Origin: Rhodospirillales bacterium
GTDB lineage: Bacteria > Pseudomonadota > Alphaproteobacteria > SMXQ01
Assembly: GCA_024638585.1 (NCBI GenBank)
Contig: JAHEKA010000070.1
Coordinates: 1-9,205, forward strand
Direction: 5' to 3'
DNA length: 9,205 nt
Both the position numbers and the translations under genes were made by a program. Every line of letters starts with the position of its first letter. Positions within the stretch are counted from its first letter, which is position 1. This document shows, piece after piece, positions 1 to 6,403 of the stretch. The notes under the pieces are model-generated. The model did no database searches, had not been told where the DNA came from, and saw nothing but the letters and a program-made list of their open reading frames with translations.

Positions 1-123
1 ATGGCGGCGGCGGTAAGTTGGCTGGAACAGTTCCGAGGGTTCTGGCAATCGAGTTTCGACCAACTGGACGGCCTGTTGGAAGAGTTGAAAAGGGCCGAGG
101 CAAAGGGGCGTGAGAATGAGTGA
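1..123 (+). CDS. Probable ArsR-family transcriptional regulator, C-terminal end only
   Basis: Frame 1 is open from the window edge to a TGA at 121-123, giving 40 codons. The gene begins outside the window, so the ATG at position 1 is probably an internal Met. The visible tail contains WLEQFRGFWQSSFDQLDGLL, followed by a charged helix. This pattern is typical of the C-terminal dimerisation helix of ArsR/SmtB regulators of the kind encoded just before SRPBCC/AHSA1 genes. The DNA-binding winged helix is not visible, so the family call rests on this short tail and on the neighbour. The stop codon lies 8 bp inside the next gene, which implies one transcript and translational coupling. Such regulators usually repress their own operon, but the promoter is outside the window. 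Confidence 0.6.
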   Translation: MAAAVSWLEQFRGFWQSSFDQLDGLLEELKRAEAKGRENE

Positions 124-616
124 CGTGCCGACCTTTGTGCTGGAGCGGACGTTCAATGCGCCGCCTGAGCTGGTGTGGCGGACCTGGACCGAACCGGAAT
201 TGCTGGGGCGCTGGTATGGGCCGGGGGCGGAGACGGTGGTCCATCGCCTCGATCTGAAACCTGGCGGGCTGTGGCTGCTTGAGATGAGATGGGGGGACAA
301 GTCCAACTATCAACGAGTCGAGTACCTTGAAGTCACGCCGCCCGAGCGTTTGGTTTGGTTGCACTCGGTCACCGATGCGGATTGGAACGTTATTGCCAAT
401 CCCATGATGCCGGACTGGCCGCGGGTGCTGCTGACGACGGTGACGCTCGGGGACGAAAACGGTCAGACAAGGATGCGTCTGACATGGGTCCCCCATGAGG
501 CCAGCGCGGCGGAGATTGCCTGTTTCTCCGCGGCGATTGACGGCTTGGACAAGGGCTGGGGCGCGGGAATGAAACTCCTCGAACAGCTTCTCGCCGAATT
601 GCAGGCGTCAGGCTAG
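116..616 (+). CDS. SRPBCC / AHSA1-domain protein
   Basis: A 166-residue protein that is a full-length single SRPBCC (START-like, Bet v1-like) domain. Visible family marks are FNAPPELVWRTWTEPELLGRW (about 14-33), the following WYGP segment, the Y/RVEYLEVTPPERLVW strand (65-81), and a C-terminal helix with GLDKGWGAGMKLLEQLL (143-159). The family has a hydrophobic cavity that binds small molecules; no substrate can be read here. The AHSA1 name comes from similarity to the Hsp90 co-chaperone domain and does not imply a chaperone role. The ATG at 116 is chosen over the GTG at 110 because AAAGGGG (102-108) sits 7 bases before the ATG but only 1 base before the GTG. It overlaps the upstream ArsR-like gene by 8 bp, a pairing often seen in small detoxification or stress operons. 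Its stop interlocks with that of the convergent gene. Confidence 0.88.
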   Translation: MSDVPTFVLERTFNAPPELVWRTWTEPELLGRWYGPGAETVVHRLDLKPGGLWLLEMRWGDKSNYQRVEYLEVTPPERLVWLHSVTDADWNVIANPMMPDWPRVLLTTVTLGDENGQTRMRLTWVPHEASAAEIACFSAAIDGLDKGWGAGMKLLEQLLAELQASG

Positions 617-1518
617 AACCCGCCGCCGGGCAGCAGGATGACGGCGCGTTTGGGCAGGGTGCGCTTGGAGAACCGGATGGTGCGCGAATTGTGCGGCATC
701 GGCACGTAGCCCTGGGGTTTCAGCAGCCCGTAGAACTGGTTGAGTCCGTACTCATCGAAATAATGCATCGGAATCACCACCCTGGGTTTGAGGGCCTTGA
801 TGACCTTGGCGTATTCGACTTGGGGCATGGTGGAGTTGTCGTCGATGGCGACGAACAGGATGTCGATGGCACCGATGCGGCCCAGATGCGATTCGGTCAA
901 TTGGTGATGCAGATGGCCGAGATGGGCGAGGCAGAGATCGCCCACTTCGAAAATGAAGATCGAATTGCCGGCGAACTCGGTGCCGCCCGTGATGCCCCGG
1001 ATGTTGGTCGCCACATTGCGCACCCGCATGTCCCGGTGCATGAGGTTGTAGCGCGGATAGCCCTTTTCCGCCGTGGTCCAGCCGCGCAGCACGTGCTTCA
1101 CGCCGGGTTCGATGATGTCGGTGTAATGACTGTCATGGGCGTGGTTCATGGTGACGATGTCCGGCGGCAGGGGGCTGCGGACATAGCCGTTGTAATCGGT
1201 GATCGCCGAGGCGCCCTTGGGGGTGCGGATCAGGAAGCTGGAATGGCCGAGATAGGTCACCTCCACATGGCCCTTGGGCGGCGGCGCGGTCGGCAGGCCC
1301 TGGGCGCGGTGCAGGTGGCGCAGGCGGCCCGGTCCGGCAAATGGCCGCGGCCCGGCGAAGCGCGCGCGCTGGATGTGGGGCCGCAAGTCCGGCAGCTGCA
1401 CCACCGGCTGACAATTGGCCAGCGCCGTGCCGGCCAGCGGCCCGACCAGCGGGGCCGCCGCGGCAATGGCGCCGGCGAGAACGGAAATCCTTAAGACTCT
1501 GGCGATACCCTGGGCCAT
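613..1518 (-). CDS. Exported MBL-fold metallo-hydrolase (UlaG-like / COG2220 type)
   Basis: A 301-residue protein. The ATG at 1518 is preferred because GGAGA (1525-1529) lies 6 bases upstream; the frame extends to a TTG at 1539 without a better site. Residues 1-34 form a Sec-type signal peptide: a basic start, a hydrophobic Ala/Leu/Val core, and ALA before Asn35-Cys36. The mature protein is therefore probably periplasmic. After a Pro/Arg-rich linker (about 35-83), the MBL fold begins at VEVTYLGHSSFLI. Metal-site motifs are HAHDSH (126-131), HLGHLHH (199-205) and PMHY with His252, in the order usual for UlaG-like hydrolases. The usual Asp of HxHxDH is Ser130 and the usual Asp of the GD motif is His202, so metal binding may differ. 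The substrate is unknown. It is divergent from the YihY gene and convergent with the SRPBCC gene. Confidence 0.85.
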   Translation of the reverse strand: MAQGIARVLRISVLAGAIAAAAPLVGPLAGTALANCQPVVQLPDLRPHIQRARFAGPRPFAGPGRLRHLHRAQGLPTAPPPKGHVEVTYLGHSSFLIRTPKGASAITDYNGYVRSPLPPDIVTMNHAHDSHYTDIIEPGVKHVLRGWTTAEKGYPRYNLMHRDMRVRNVATNIRGITGGTEFAGNSIFIFEVGDLCLAHLGHLHHQLTESHLGRIGAIDILFVAIDDNSTMPQVEYAKVIKALKPRVVIPMHYFDEYGLNQFYGLLKPQGYVPMPHNSRTIRFSKRTLPKRAVILLPGGGF

Positions 1519-1697
1519 TGGCGGTCTCCGGTCGTTCAAACGGGCATTTTGGCCCGCAAATGTGACCTAACTGGGACTCGAAAGACTCTGCCGCTTTGGC
1601 GCCACAAGTCAATCGGTGTGTGCATTCCCGGCACCAGGGCAACCAGAAATAGGCCGATGATGGGACAAATCGAGACGACGGGACTAAACTGTTGTCC
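1519..1697. promoter_or_regulatory. Divergent intergenic region (MBL-fold gene / YihY-family gene)
   Basis: This 179 bp gap must carry promoters for both divergent genes. On the minus strand a TTGACT (1607-1612) resembles a -35 box, but the sequence 17 bases on (AGAGTC, 1584-1589) is a poor -10. On the plus strand TAAACT (1685-1690) resembles a -10 box without a good -35, and it lies too close to the start for a normal leader. I see no strong hairpin. Exact promoter positions remain undecided. Confidence 0.4.
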
Positions 1698-3089
1698 ATG
1701 AAGACCATATCCGAAGCGATGGCGGCGCTGCGCGCCCGCCTGAATGCCCAACGTACCCGCGTCGCCACCCAGCCGCTGGGGCCCTGGCAGCGTGCCCTTC
1801 TGGTGCCGGTGCGCATGGGATGGGCCGTGATCCAGGACTTTCTCAGCGGCCAGCTGACGCTCCGCGCCATGAGCCTGGTCTACACCACGCTGTTGTCCTT
1901 GGTGCCGCTCCTGGCGATCAGCTTTTCCGTGCTCAAGGGGTTCGGGGCGCACAACCGGATCGAGCCGTTCCTGCTCCAAACGCTTGAGCCGCTCGGTGAA
2001 AAGGGCGTGGAGATAACCAAGAAGATCATCGAGTTCGTCGACCGCATCGAGGTCGGCGTGCTCGGCTTCGTCGGCATCCTGCTGTTGTTCTATACGGTGG
2101 TGTCGCTGCTGCAGAAGGTGGAGCGTTCGCTCAACTACATCTGGCATGTGCCGACCGAGCGTTCGATCCCCCACAAGGTGCGCGATTACCTCCTGGCGGT
2201 GATGCTGGGGCCGATCCTGGTGATCGGCGCCACCGCGATCATCGCCTCGCTGATGAGCACGTCCATCGTGCAATCGATCACCGCCATCGGCCCATTGGGT
2301 CACCTGGTCGAGCTGGCCGGCAAGATGACCTCCCTGGTCATGGTGGTCGGCGCCTTCACCTTCATCTACACCTTCCTGCCCAACACCTCCGTGCGCATCG
2401 GTCCGGCCCTGGTCGGCGGCATCGTGGCGGGGGTCCTGTGGGCGGTCATCGGCTGGGGGTTTGCCTCCTTCATCGTGAACTCCGCCAAATACACCGTGAT
2501 CTATTCGGCCTTCGCCACCCTGATCCTGTTCATGATCTGGTTGTATCTGGTGTGGCTGATCGTGCTGTTGGGAAGCGCGGTCTCGTTCTACACCCAGAAT
2601 CCCCATTACATGGGCATCCGCCGGGAAAGCGCCCGCTTCGGCATCGCGCTGACCGAAAAGGTGGCCTTGGTGGCCGTCCATGCCATCGTGCGCACCTGGT
2701 ACCAGGGCGGCGACCCGTGGTCGGCGGACCGCATGGCCCGGGCCACCGGCGCGCCGATGCCGGTCCTGGCCCGGGTGCTGGAGGCGCTTGAAGCCGGCGG
2801 CTTGATCGAGCGGGCGGGGGAGAATGCCGAGCTGTTCCTGCCCGCCCGGCCGCCCGAGGACACAGCCCTCAAGGACGTGATCGACGCCGTGCGCCGGGAC
2901 GAGGGCACCGGCCATCCGCGGGCCGGTCTGGGCCACGCGCCCCAGGCGGTGGAGGACGTGACCGCCCGTCTCGATAAGGCGTCGGAGGCGGAGCTTGCCG
3001 GCCTCACCCTGAAGGACTTCGCCCTGGGCGATGAGACGCCCGAAGGCGCCGCGCCTGCGAGAAAGCCGCCGGACCTGCGTTCCGCCTAA
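1698..3089 (+). CDS. YihY/BrkB (UPF0761) family inner-membrane protein with C-terminal winged-helix-like tail
   Basis: A 463-residue membrane protein. The family signature RAMSLVYTTLLSLVPLLA (56-73) starts the first membrane segment. Further hydrophobic segments lie near 119-139, 164-190, 211-228, 236-258 and 268-296, giving six. The last carries the typical YSAFATLILFMIWLYLVWLI pattern followed by LLGSAV. Residues about 310-463 are hydrophilic and cytosolic. Part of that tail (about 340-385, WSADRMARATGAPMPVLARV then LEALEAGGLIERAGE) looks like a winged helix, and the final 70 residues are acidic and Pro-rich. The tail makes it much longer than E. coli YihY (about 290). The family was once called RNase BN, which is no longer accepted; its molecular role is unsettled. 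The start is uncertain: ATG 1698 lacks a good ribosome site, and TTG 1692 is 8 bases after a weak ACGGGA. Its end is 10 bp from the convergent helicase gene, with no terminator hairpin. Confidence 0.9.
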   Translation: MKTISEAMAALRARLNAQRTRVATQPLGPWQRALLVPVRMGWAVIQDFLSGQLTLRAMSLVYTTLLSLVPLLAISFSVLKGFGAHNRIEPFLLQTLEPLGEKGVEITKKIIEFVDRIEVGVLGFVGILLLFYTVVSLLQKVERSLNYIWHVPTERSIPHKVRDYLLAVMLGPILVIGATAIIASLMSTSIVQSITAIGPLGHLVELAGKMTSLVMVVGAFTFIYTFLPNTSVRIGPALVGGIVAGVLWAVIGWGFASFIVNSAKYTVIYSAFATLILFMIWLYLVWLIVLLGSAVSFYTQNPHYMGIRRESARFGIALTEKVALVAVHAIVRTWYQGGDPWSADRMARATGAPMPVLARVLEALEAGGLIERAGENAELFLPARPPEDTALKDVIDAVRRDEGTGHPRAGLGHAPQAVEDVTARLDKASEAELAGLTLKDFALGDETPEGAAPARKPPDLRSA

Positions 3090-3099
3090 GCCGGTTCCC

Positions 3100-5928
3100 T
3101 CATTCGTCCCTGTGCGTGAAATCACGGACGATGTCCGCCGCCTCCTTGAGGCCCAGGCGGGTCACGGAGACGCCGTCAGGAAAAGCGGAATGGAATCTGG
3201 ACGGCATGAAACGGTCCAGCATCACGAAGCAACCCTTGTCGCCCTCGCGCCGGATCAGCCGGCCGAAGGCCTGCTTGAGCCGCAGGCGGGTCAGCATCTC
3301 GTCATAGGCGCGGCCGCCGAATGCCGCGCGCCGCGCTTTGTGCAGGATGTCCGGGCGCGGCCAGGGCACCCGATCGAATACGATCAGCCGCAGGCTGCGT
3401 CCCGGCACGTCGACCCCGTCGCGCACCGCATCGGTGCCCAGCAGGCAGCTGGTCTCTTCCTCCCGGAAGATGTCGATCAGGCTCGCCGTGTCGATGGCGT
3501 CCACATGTTGCGCGTAAAGCGGGATGCCGGCGCCGTCCAGCGCCTCATTGATGCGCCCATGGGTGCCGCGCAGCCGGGCGATGGAGGTGAACAATCCGAG
3601 CCCGCCGCCGCCCGCCGCCACGAACAGGCTGCGATAGGCCGCGGCCACCTGGTCGGGGGAATTGCGGTCGACATCGGTCACGATCAGGACCCGCGCCTGG
3701 TTCGCGAAATCGAAAGGGGATTCCGTGCGCGCACGGATCACGGTGGCCGCGCCGTCGTCACCCGGGGATGCGTCGCCTTCGCCGGCCGGCTTCAGATGGA
3801 CCGCGCCGGTGCGCTGTTCGGCGACGCCCCAGTCGGTCGCCGCATCGCCGGTGGAATCGGTCAGCGTCGCCGAGGTGACGACGATGCCGTGGGCTTCCCG
3901 GTAGACCGCCTCGGCGAGCGGCTTGGTGGGATCGACCCAGTGGCGGTGCAGCCCGGCATCGATCTCGCGCCCTTGGAACCGGTCGATGGCGAACCAGTCG
4001 ACGAAATCGGGCGGGGTTTCTTCCGCCAGTGCGGCCAACATGCCGCGCCAGGCGGCGATGGGCTGGGCGGCGCGGCGGTCGATGGCGCGCAAGGCGCCCT
4101 CGATGCGCAGCCGGGTCGCCGTGTCCAGTTGATCGGCCTCGGCGTCGAGCATGCGGGCAAGGCGTTGGGTCAATCGAATGAGCGGCTGGATGATGTCGTC
4201 CAGCGCCTGTTCCAGCCGTGCCGCCGCTTCCAGCACCCCTTCGGCCAGCGGCCGGGTTTCGGTCTCAAGCCCGTAGCCCTGCTCGCTTTCCGCCCCCTCC
4301 GCCCGGGCCAGGACCTGGGCGCGGGCGCGGGCCAGGAAGGATTCCGTCGGGCCCCTGGGCGCGCCTTCGGCAAGCCGCTGCAGCCACCCGGTGCCCGGCA
4401 GGCGCTGGGCTGCGCGCAACACATCGTTCAGCGCCTCACGGGCATCTTCGTCCAGTGTCGCCACGTCGCCGATGCGCCGCGCGAGGCCCCGGGCGCGTGA
4501 CCGCCTGCGGTCCTCGGCCCCGGCCAGCCAGCGGCGCAGCTCCGCCGTTTCCTGGCCCGTCAGCGCCGCGGCGAAGGCCGAATCGGCGGCGGAGAACAGG
4601 TGATGCCCCTCGTCGAAGACATAGCGCTGGGGAACGTTGGCATCGTCGAGACCGGACAGGGCCGCCTGGGCCAGGACCAGGGCATGGTTGGCGATGACGA
4701 TCTCCGCCCGGCGCGCCCGGCGCACGGTGCGTTCGATGAAGCATTTGTGATAATGGGCGCAGGCGGCATAGACGCATTCCCCGCGCCGGTCGGTGAGGCC
4801 CAGCGTCCGCCCCCGACCCAGCAGTTCCGCCAACCAGGCGGGGAAGTCGCCGCCCACCATGTCGCCGTCCCGGGTCTGCGCGACCCACCGCGCCATCAGG
4901 CCGAGCGCCGCCGCTTCCCTGGGGTTGAGCCCGGCGGCGCCGACCGCGTCCTCGAAATTCAACAGGCACAGGTAGTTCTCCCGCCCCTTGCGGACCACCG
5001 CCTTGGCCGCCTTGACGGCGGGGTCGGGATAGAGCCGGTCGAGTTCCTGATCGATCTGGCGCTGCAGGTTGCGGGTGAAGGTGGAGATCCACACCGCACC
5101 GCCATTGGCTTCCGCCCACAGGCTTGCCGGCGCGATATAGCCGAGCGTCTTGCCGGTGCCGGTCTCGGCCTCGGCCAGGATCAGGTTGGGGTGCCCCGGC
5201 GCGCTGCGGGGCTGGAAGGCGTGGGTCAGCATGGCGGCGTATTCGGCCTGCTGGGGCCGCCCTTCGCCGCTTGGGCCCACCAGCGAGGCCAGCTGCGTCC
5301 TGGCCGCCTTGGGCGTGACGCCGTGGTGGCCGGGGGCGGCATCGGGCGCTTCCTCGGCCCATTCGGGCAGCCCGCGCCAGGTCGCCAGCGCGCCCGCGCC
5401 GGACAATGCGGCTTCCGCGTCGAGCCCCAGCGCGCTCAGGACCATCGGCCCCCAGGGCCAGCCGCCCGCCGCCATCAGCCGGGCAAGCTCGCGGACGTCC
5501 CCGGTGCCGTCGCCCGTCCCGGCACCAGGCTCAAACTCCTGGCCGAGCTCTGTCAGCAAGGCGATGGCGGATTTGGCCAGGGCTTCGGCCTCGGCCACAT
5601 GATCGGCGGCGGCCGGCAGCGCGTCTTCCCCGAACCCCAGCACCCGGGCGAGCCCCCTTGGCGTCGGCAGGCAGAACCGGGCCGGGCGGATGAAGGCAAA
5701 GAGTTCGAGGACGTCGAGGGCGGCGAAATTGGCGATATTCAGGCGCCGCGCCGCCGCCGGCATGTGGCAGACGATCATGGTTTCCGCTCGGGCCCGGGCC
5801 GTCGCCTCGCGCAGGGTGAGCCGCGCGATCCCGCCGTCGGCCTCGCGCACGCAGGCCGCGCCCGGCCCCACGATCAATGCGGCCGCGCTCAGTCTGACAT
5901 CGTCTGTGGCTGGAGGGCGGTCGGTCAT
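3100..5928 (-). CDS. DinG/XPD-type ATP-dependent DNA helicase with Fe-S cluster motif
   Basis: A 942-residue superfamily 2 helicase, expected to unwind DNA 5' to 3' in repair or R-loop and replication-conflict clearance. Motifs from ATG 5928: Walker A AETGTGKT (254-261); ISTFTRNLQRQ (Ia, about 281-291); KGRENYLC with Cys321, then Cys385, Cys390 and Cys396, matching the four-cysteine Fe-S pattern of XPD/DinG; ANHAL (413-417); Walker B DEGH (439-442), a variant of DEAH; TSAT (685-688); GTDAVRDGVDVPG (motif V, about 831-843); QAFGRLIRREGDKG (motif VI, 886-899). Residues 10-130 form an extra N-terminal domain resembling a degenerate DnaQ-type exonuclease, and a helical insertion lies between DEGH and TSAT. 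The frame extends to 5997, but ATG 5928 starts the conserved part. No ribosome site precedes it; a TATACT box does. The gene is convergent with the YihY gene. The name dinG is not assigned because SOS control is not visible. Confidence 0.93.
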   Translation of the reverse strand: MTDRPPATDDVRLSAAALIVGPGAACVREADGGIARLTLREATARARAETMIVCHMPAAARRLNIANFAALDVLELFAFIRPARFCLPTPRGLARVLGFGEDALPAAADHVAEAEALAKSAIALLTELGQEFEPGAGTGDGTGDVRELARLMAAGGWPWGPMVLSALGLDAEAALSGAGALATWRGLPEWAEEAPDAAPGHHGVTPKAARTQLASLVGPSGEGRPQQAEYAAMLTHAFQPRSAPGHPNLILAEAETGTGKTLGYIAPASLWAEANGGAVWISTFTRNLQRQIDQELDRLYPDPAVKAAKAVVRKGRENYLCLLNFEDAVGAAGLNPREAAALGLMARWVAQTRDGDMVGGDFPAWLAELLGRGRTLGLTDRRGECVYAACAHYHKCFIERTVRRARRAEIVIANHALVLAQAALSGLDDANVPQRYVFDEGHHLFSAADSAFAAALTGQETAELRRWLAGAEDRRRSRARGLARRIGDVATLDEDAREALNDVLRAAQRLPGTGWLQRLAEGAPRGPTESFLARARAQVLARAEGAESEQGYGLETETRPLAEGVLEAAARLEQALDDIIQPLIRLTQRLARMLDAEADQLDTATRLRIEGALRAIDRRAAQPIAAWRGMLAALAEETPPDFVDWFAIDRFQGREIDAGLHRHWVDPTKPLAEAVYREAHGIVVTSATLTDSTGDAATDWGVAEQRTGAVHLKPAGEGDASPGDDGAATVIRARTESPFDFANQARVLIVTDVDRNSPDQVAAAYRSLFVAAGGGGLGLFTSIARLRGTHGRINEALDGAGIPLYAQHVDAIDTASLIDIFREEETSCLLGTDAVRDGVDVPGRSLRLIVFDRVPWPRPDILHKARRAAFGGRAYDEMLTRLRLKQAFGRLIRREGDKGCFVMLDRFMPSRFHSAFPDGVSVTRLGLKEAADIVRDFTHRDE

Positions 5929-5935
5929 GGGACCG

Positions 5936-5941
5936 AGTATA
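5936..5941 (-). promoter_or_regulatory. Candidate -10 box for the helicase gene, possibly leaderless
   Basis: Reading the minus strand, TATACT ends 7 bases before the helicase ATG (CGGTCCC between). This places a sigma70-type start of transcription on or next to the ATG itself. No Shine-Dalgarno sequence lies in the gap. Seventeen bases upstream the -35 match is weak (TGGCCG). A leaderless mRNA is an inference from spacing only. Confidence 0.4.
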
Positions 5942-5960
5942 GGGCCCGCCCGCGGTCCCG

Positions 5961-5990
5961 GCCATCGGCGGTTGCGAACGGGCCGATGGC
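5961..5990 (-). terminator. Hairpin between lipoprotein gene and helicase gene
   Basis: GCCATCGGC (5961-5969) and GCCGATGGC (5982-5990) form a perfect 9-bp stem. The 12-base loop contains a further 3-bp GTT/AAC pairing. On the minus strand it follows the lipoprotein stop by 28 bp and lies 20 bp before the helicase -10 candidate. There is no T-run after the stem, so it is not a canonical intrinsic terminator. It could slow polymerase, protect the 3' end of the lipoprotein mRNA, or bind a protein. Confidence 0.5.
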
Positions 5991-6018
5991 GCCTCAACCC
6001 GGTACGACGATCGGCGGA

Positions 6019-6228
6019 TCAGGCGTGCTTTGTGGGCTTCTCGCCGTTCCGCCGGTAGGCACCGCGGTCAGGGAAATGATCGTCGTCGTCGAGCCAGTCC
6101 CATTCCCGGTTGCGGTCGATCCACTCGTTGGGATCGGGCCGATTGACCCTGCGATAGCGGCTGCACCCGCCGACGATAAGGGCGGTCGCGGCGATGACGC
6201 CGTTGGTGATGAATGTCCTGCGGTTCAT
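6019..6228 (-). CDS. Small lipoprotein with twin-arginine-like signal
   Basis: A 69-residue protein. The ATG at 6228 has an excellent ribosome site, GGAGG (6236-6240), 7 bases upstream. Residues 2-6 (NRRTF) resemble the twin-arginine export motif. A hydrophobic stretch (about 10-19) leads to VGGC (19-22), a plausible lipobox with Cys22 as the lipidated residue. The +2 residue is Ser, which by the usual rule predicts the outer membrane. The mature part is only 48 residues, highly charged and hydrophilic: a basic patch (RYRRVNR), a Trp/Asp-rich centre (EWDWLDDDDHF, 42-52) and a basic tail. I recognise no domain and cannot give a function. It lies alone between the helicase gene and the divergent VOC genes. 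Confidence 0.8.
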   Translation of the reverse strand: MNRRTFITNGVIAATALIVGGCSRYRRVNRPDPNEWIDRNREWDWLDDDDHFPDRGAYRRNGEKPTKHA

Positions 6229-6262
6229 AACGGATCCTCCCGCCCGCCGAAGGGGCCTCTTA

Positions 6263-6291
6263 CACATATGCCCGCTGGCCTCGGGCCGCAA
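6263..6291 (-). promoter_or_regulatory. Weak candidate promoter for the small lipoprotein gene
   Basis: On the minus strand TTGCGG (6286-6291) and TATGTG (6263-6268) are separated by 17 bases. Each matches three of six consensus positions, including TTG and TAT. The -10 lies 34 bases before the start codon, leaving room for the GGAGG ribosome site in the leader. Confidence 0.3.
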
Positions 6292-6303
6292 GGGGCGCGA
6301 TGG

Positions 6304-6325
6304 GTGCGGGGGGCCGAACCCGCAC
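6304..6325. repeat. Inverted repeat next to the VOC operon promoter
   Basis: GTGCGGG (6304-6310) and CCCGCAC (6319-6325) are perfect 7-base inverted arms around an 8-base centre. The right arm ends exactly where the candidate -35 of the VOC genes begins (6326). The position suits an operator or activator site, but a chance match in GC-rich DNA is possible. Confidence 0.4.
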
Positions 6326-6354
6326 TTGACCGCGCGGCCCGGGGGGTCTGGAAT
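6326..6354 (+). promoter_or_regulatory. Candidate sigma70-type promoter of the two VOC genes
   Basis: TTGACC (6326-6331), a 17-base spacer and TGGAAT (6349-6354) match five and four of six consensus positions. This predicts a transcript start near 6361 and a leader of about 40 bases before the ATG at 6404. It argues against the in-frame ATG at 6353 as the start codon, which lies within the -10. Confidence 0.45.
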
Positions 6355-6403
6355 GTCTTCCAACGGCAATCACACGCCGCGCGGGCGGCGGAAGGGGGGC
6401 GAT

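Noticed and set aside
691..1494. A 267-codon plus-strand frame opposite the MBL-fold gene
   Set aside because: The minus strand has a signal peptide, a ribosome site and MBL motifs in order. The plus frame has none of these.
1584..1612. Minus-strand TTGACT / AGAGTC as the promoter of the MBL-fold gene
   Set aside because: The -35 is good but the -10 shares almost nothing with the consensus. Recorded only inside the intergenic entry.
1698..3089. Naming the YihY-family protein ribonuclease BN
   Set aside because: That assignment for the family was an error in the literature (RNase BN is an MBL-fold enzyme). Nothing in this sequence suggests a nuclease.
1536..3125. A 529-codon minus-strand open frame opposite the YihY gene
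   Set aside because: It is rich in His, Gln, Asp and Arg, a mirror of the hydrophobic codons of a membrane protein on the other strand. No start signal or domain.
3031..4500. A 489-codon plus-strand open frame overlapping the end of the YihY gene and opposite the helicase
   Set aside because: Low-complexity Ala/Arg/Gly/Gln content and no recognisable motif. It overlaps two well-supported genes.
5929..5997. Upstream extension of the helicase to 5997
   Set aside because: The added 23 residues are Arg/Pro/Gly-rich, run through the intergenic hairpin and lack a ribosome site. The conserved protein begins at or just after ATG 5928.
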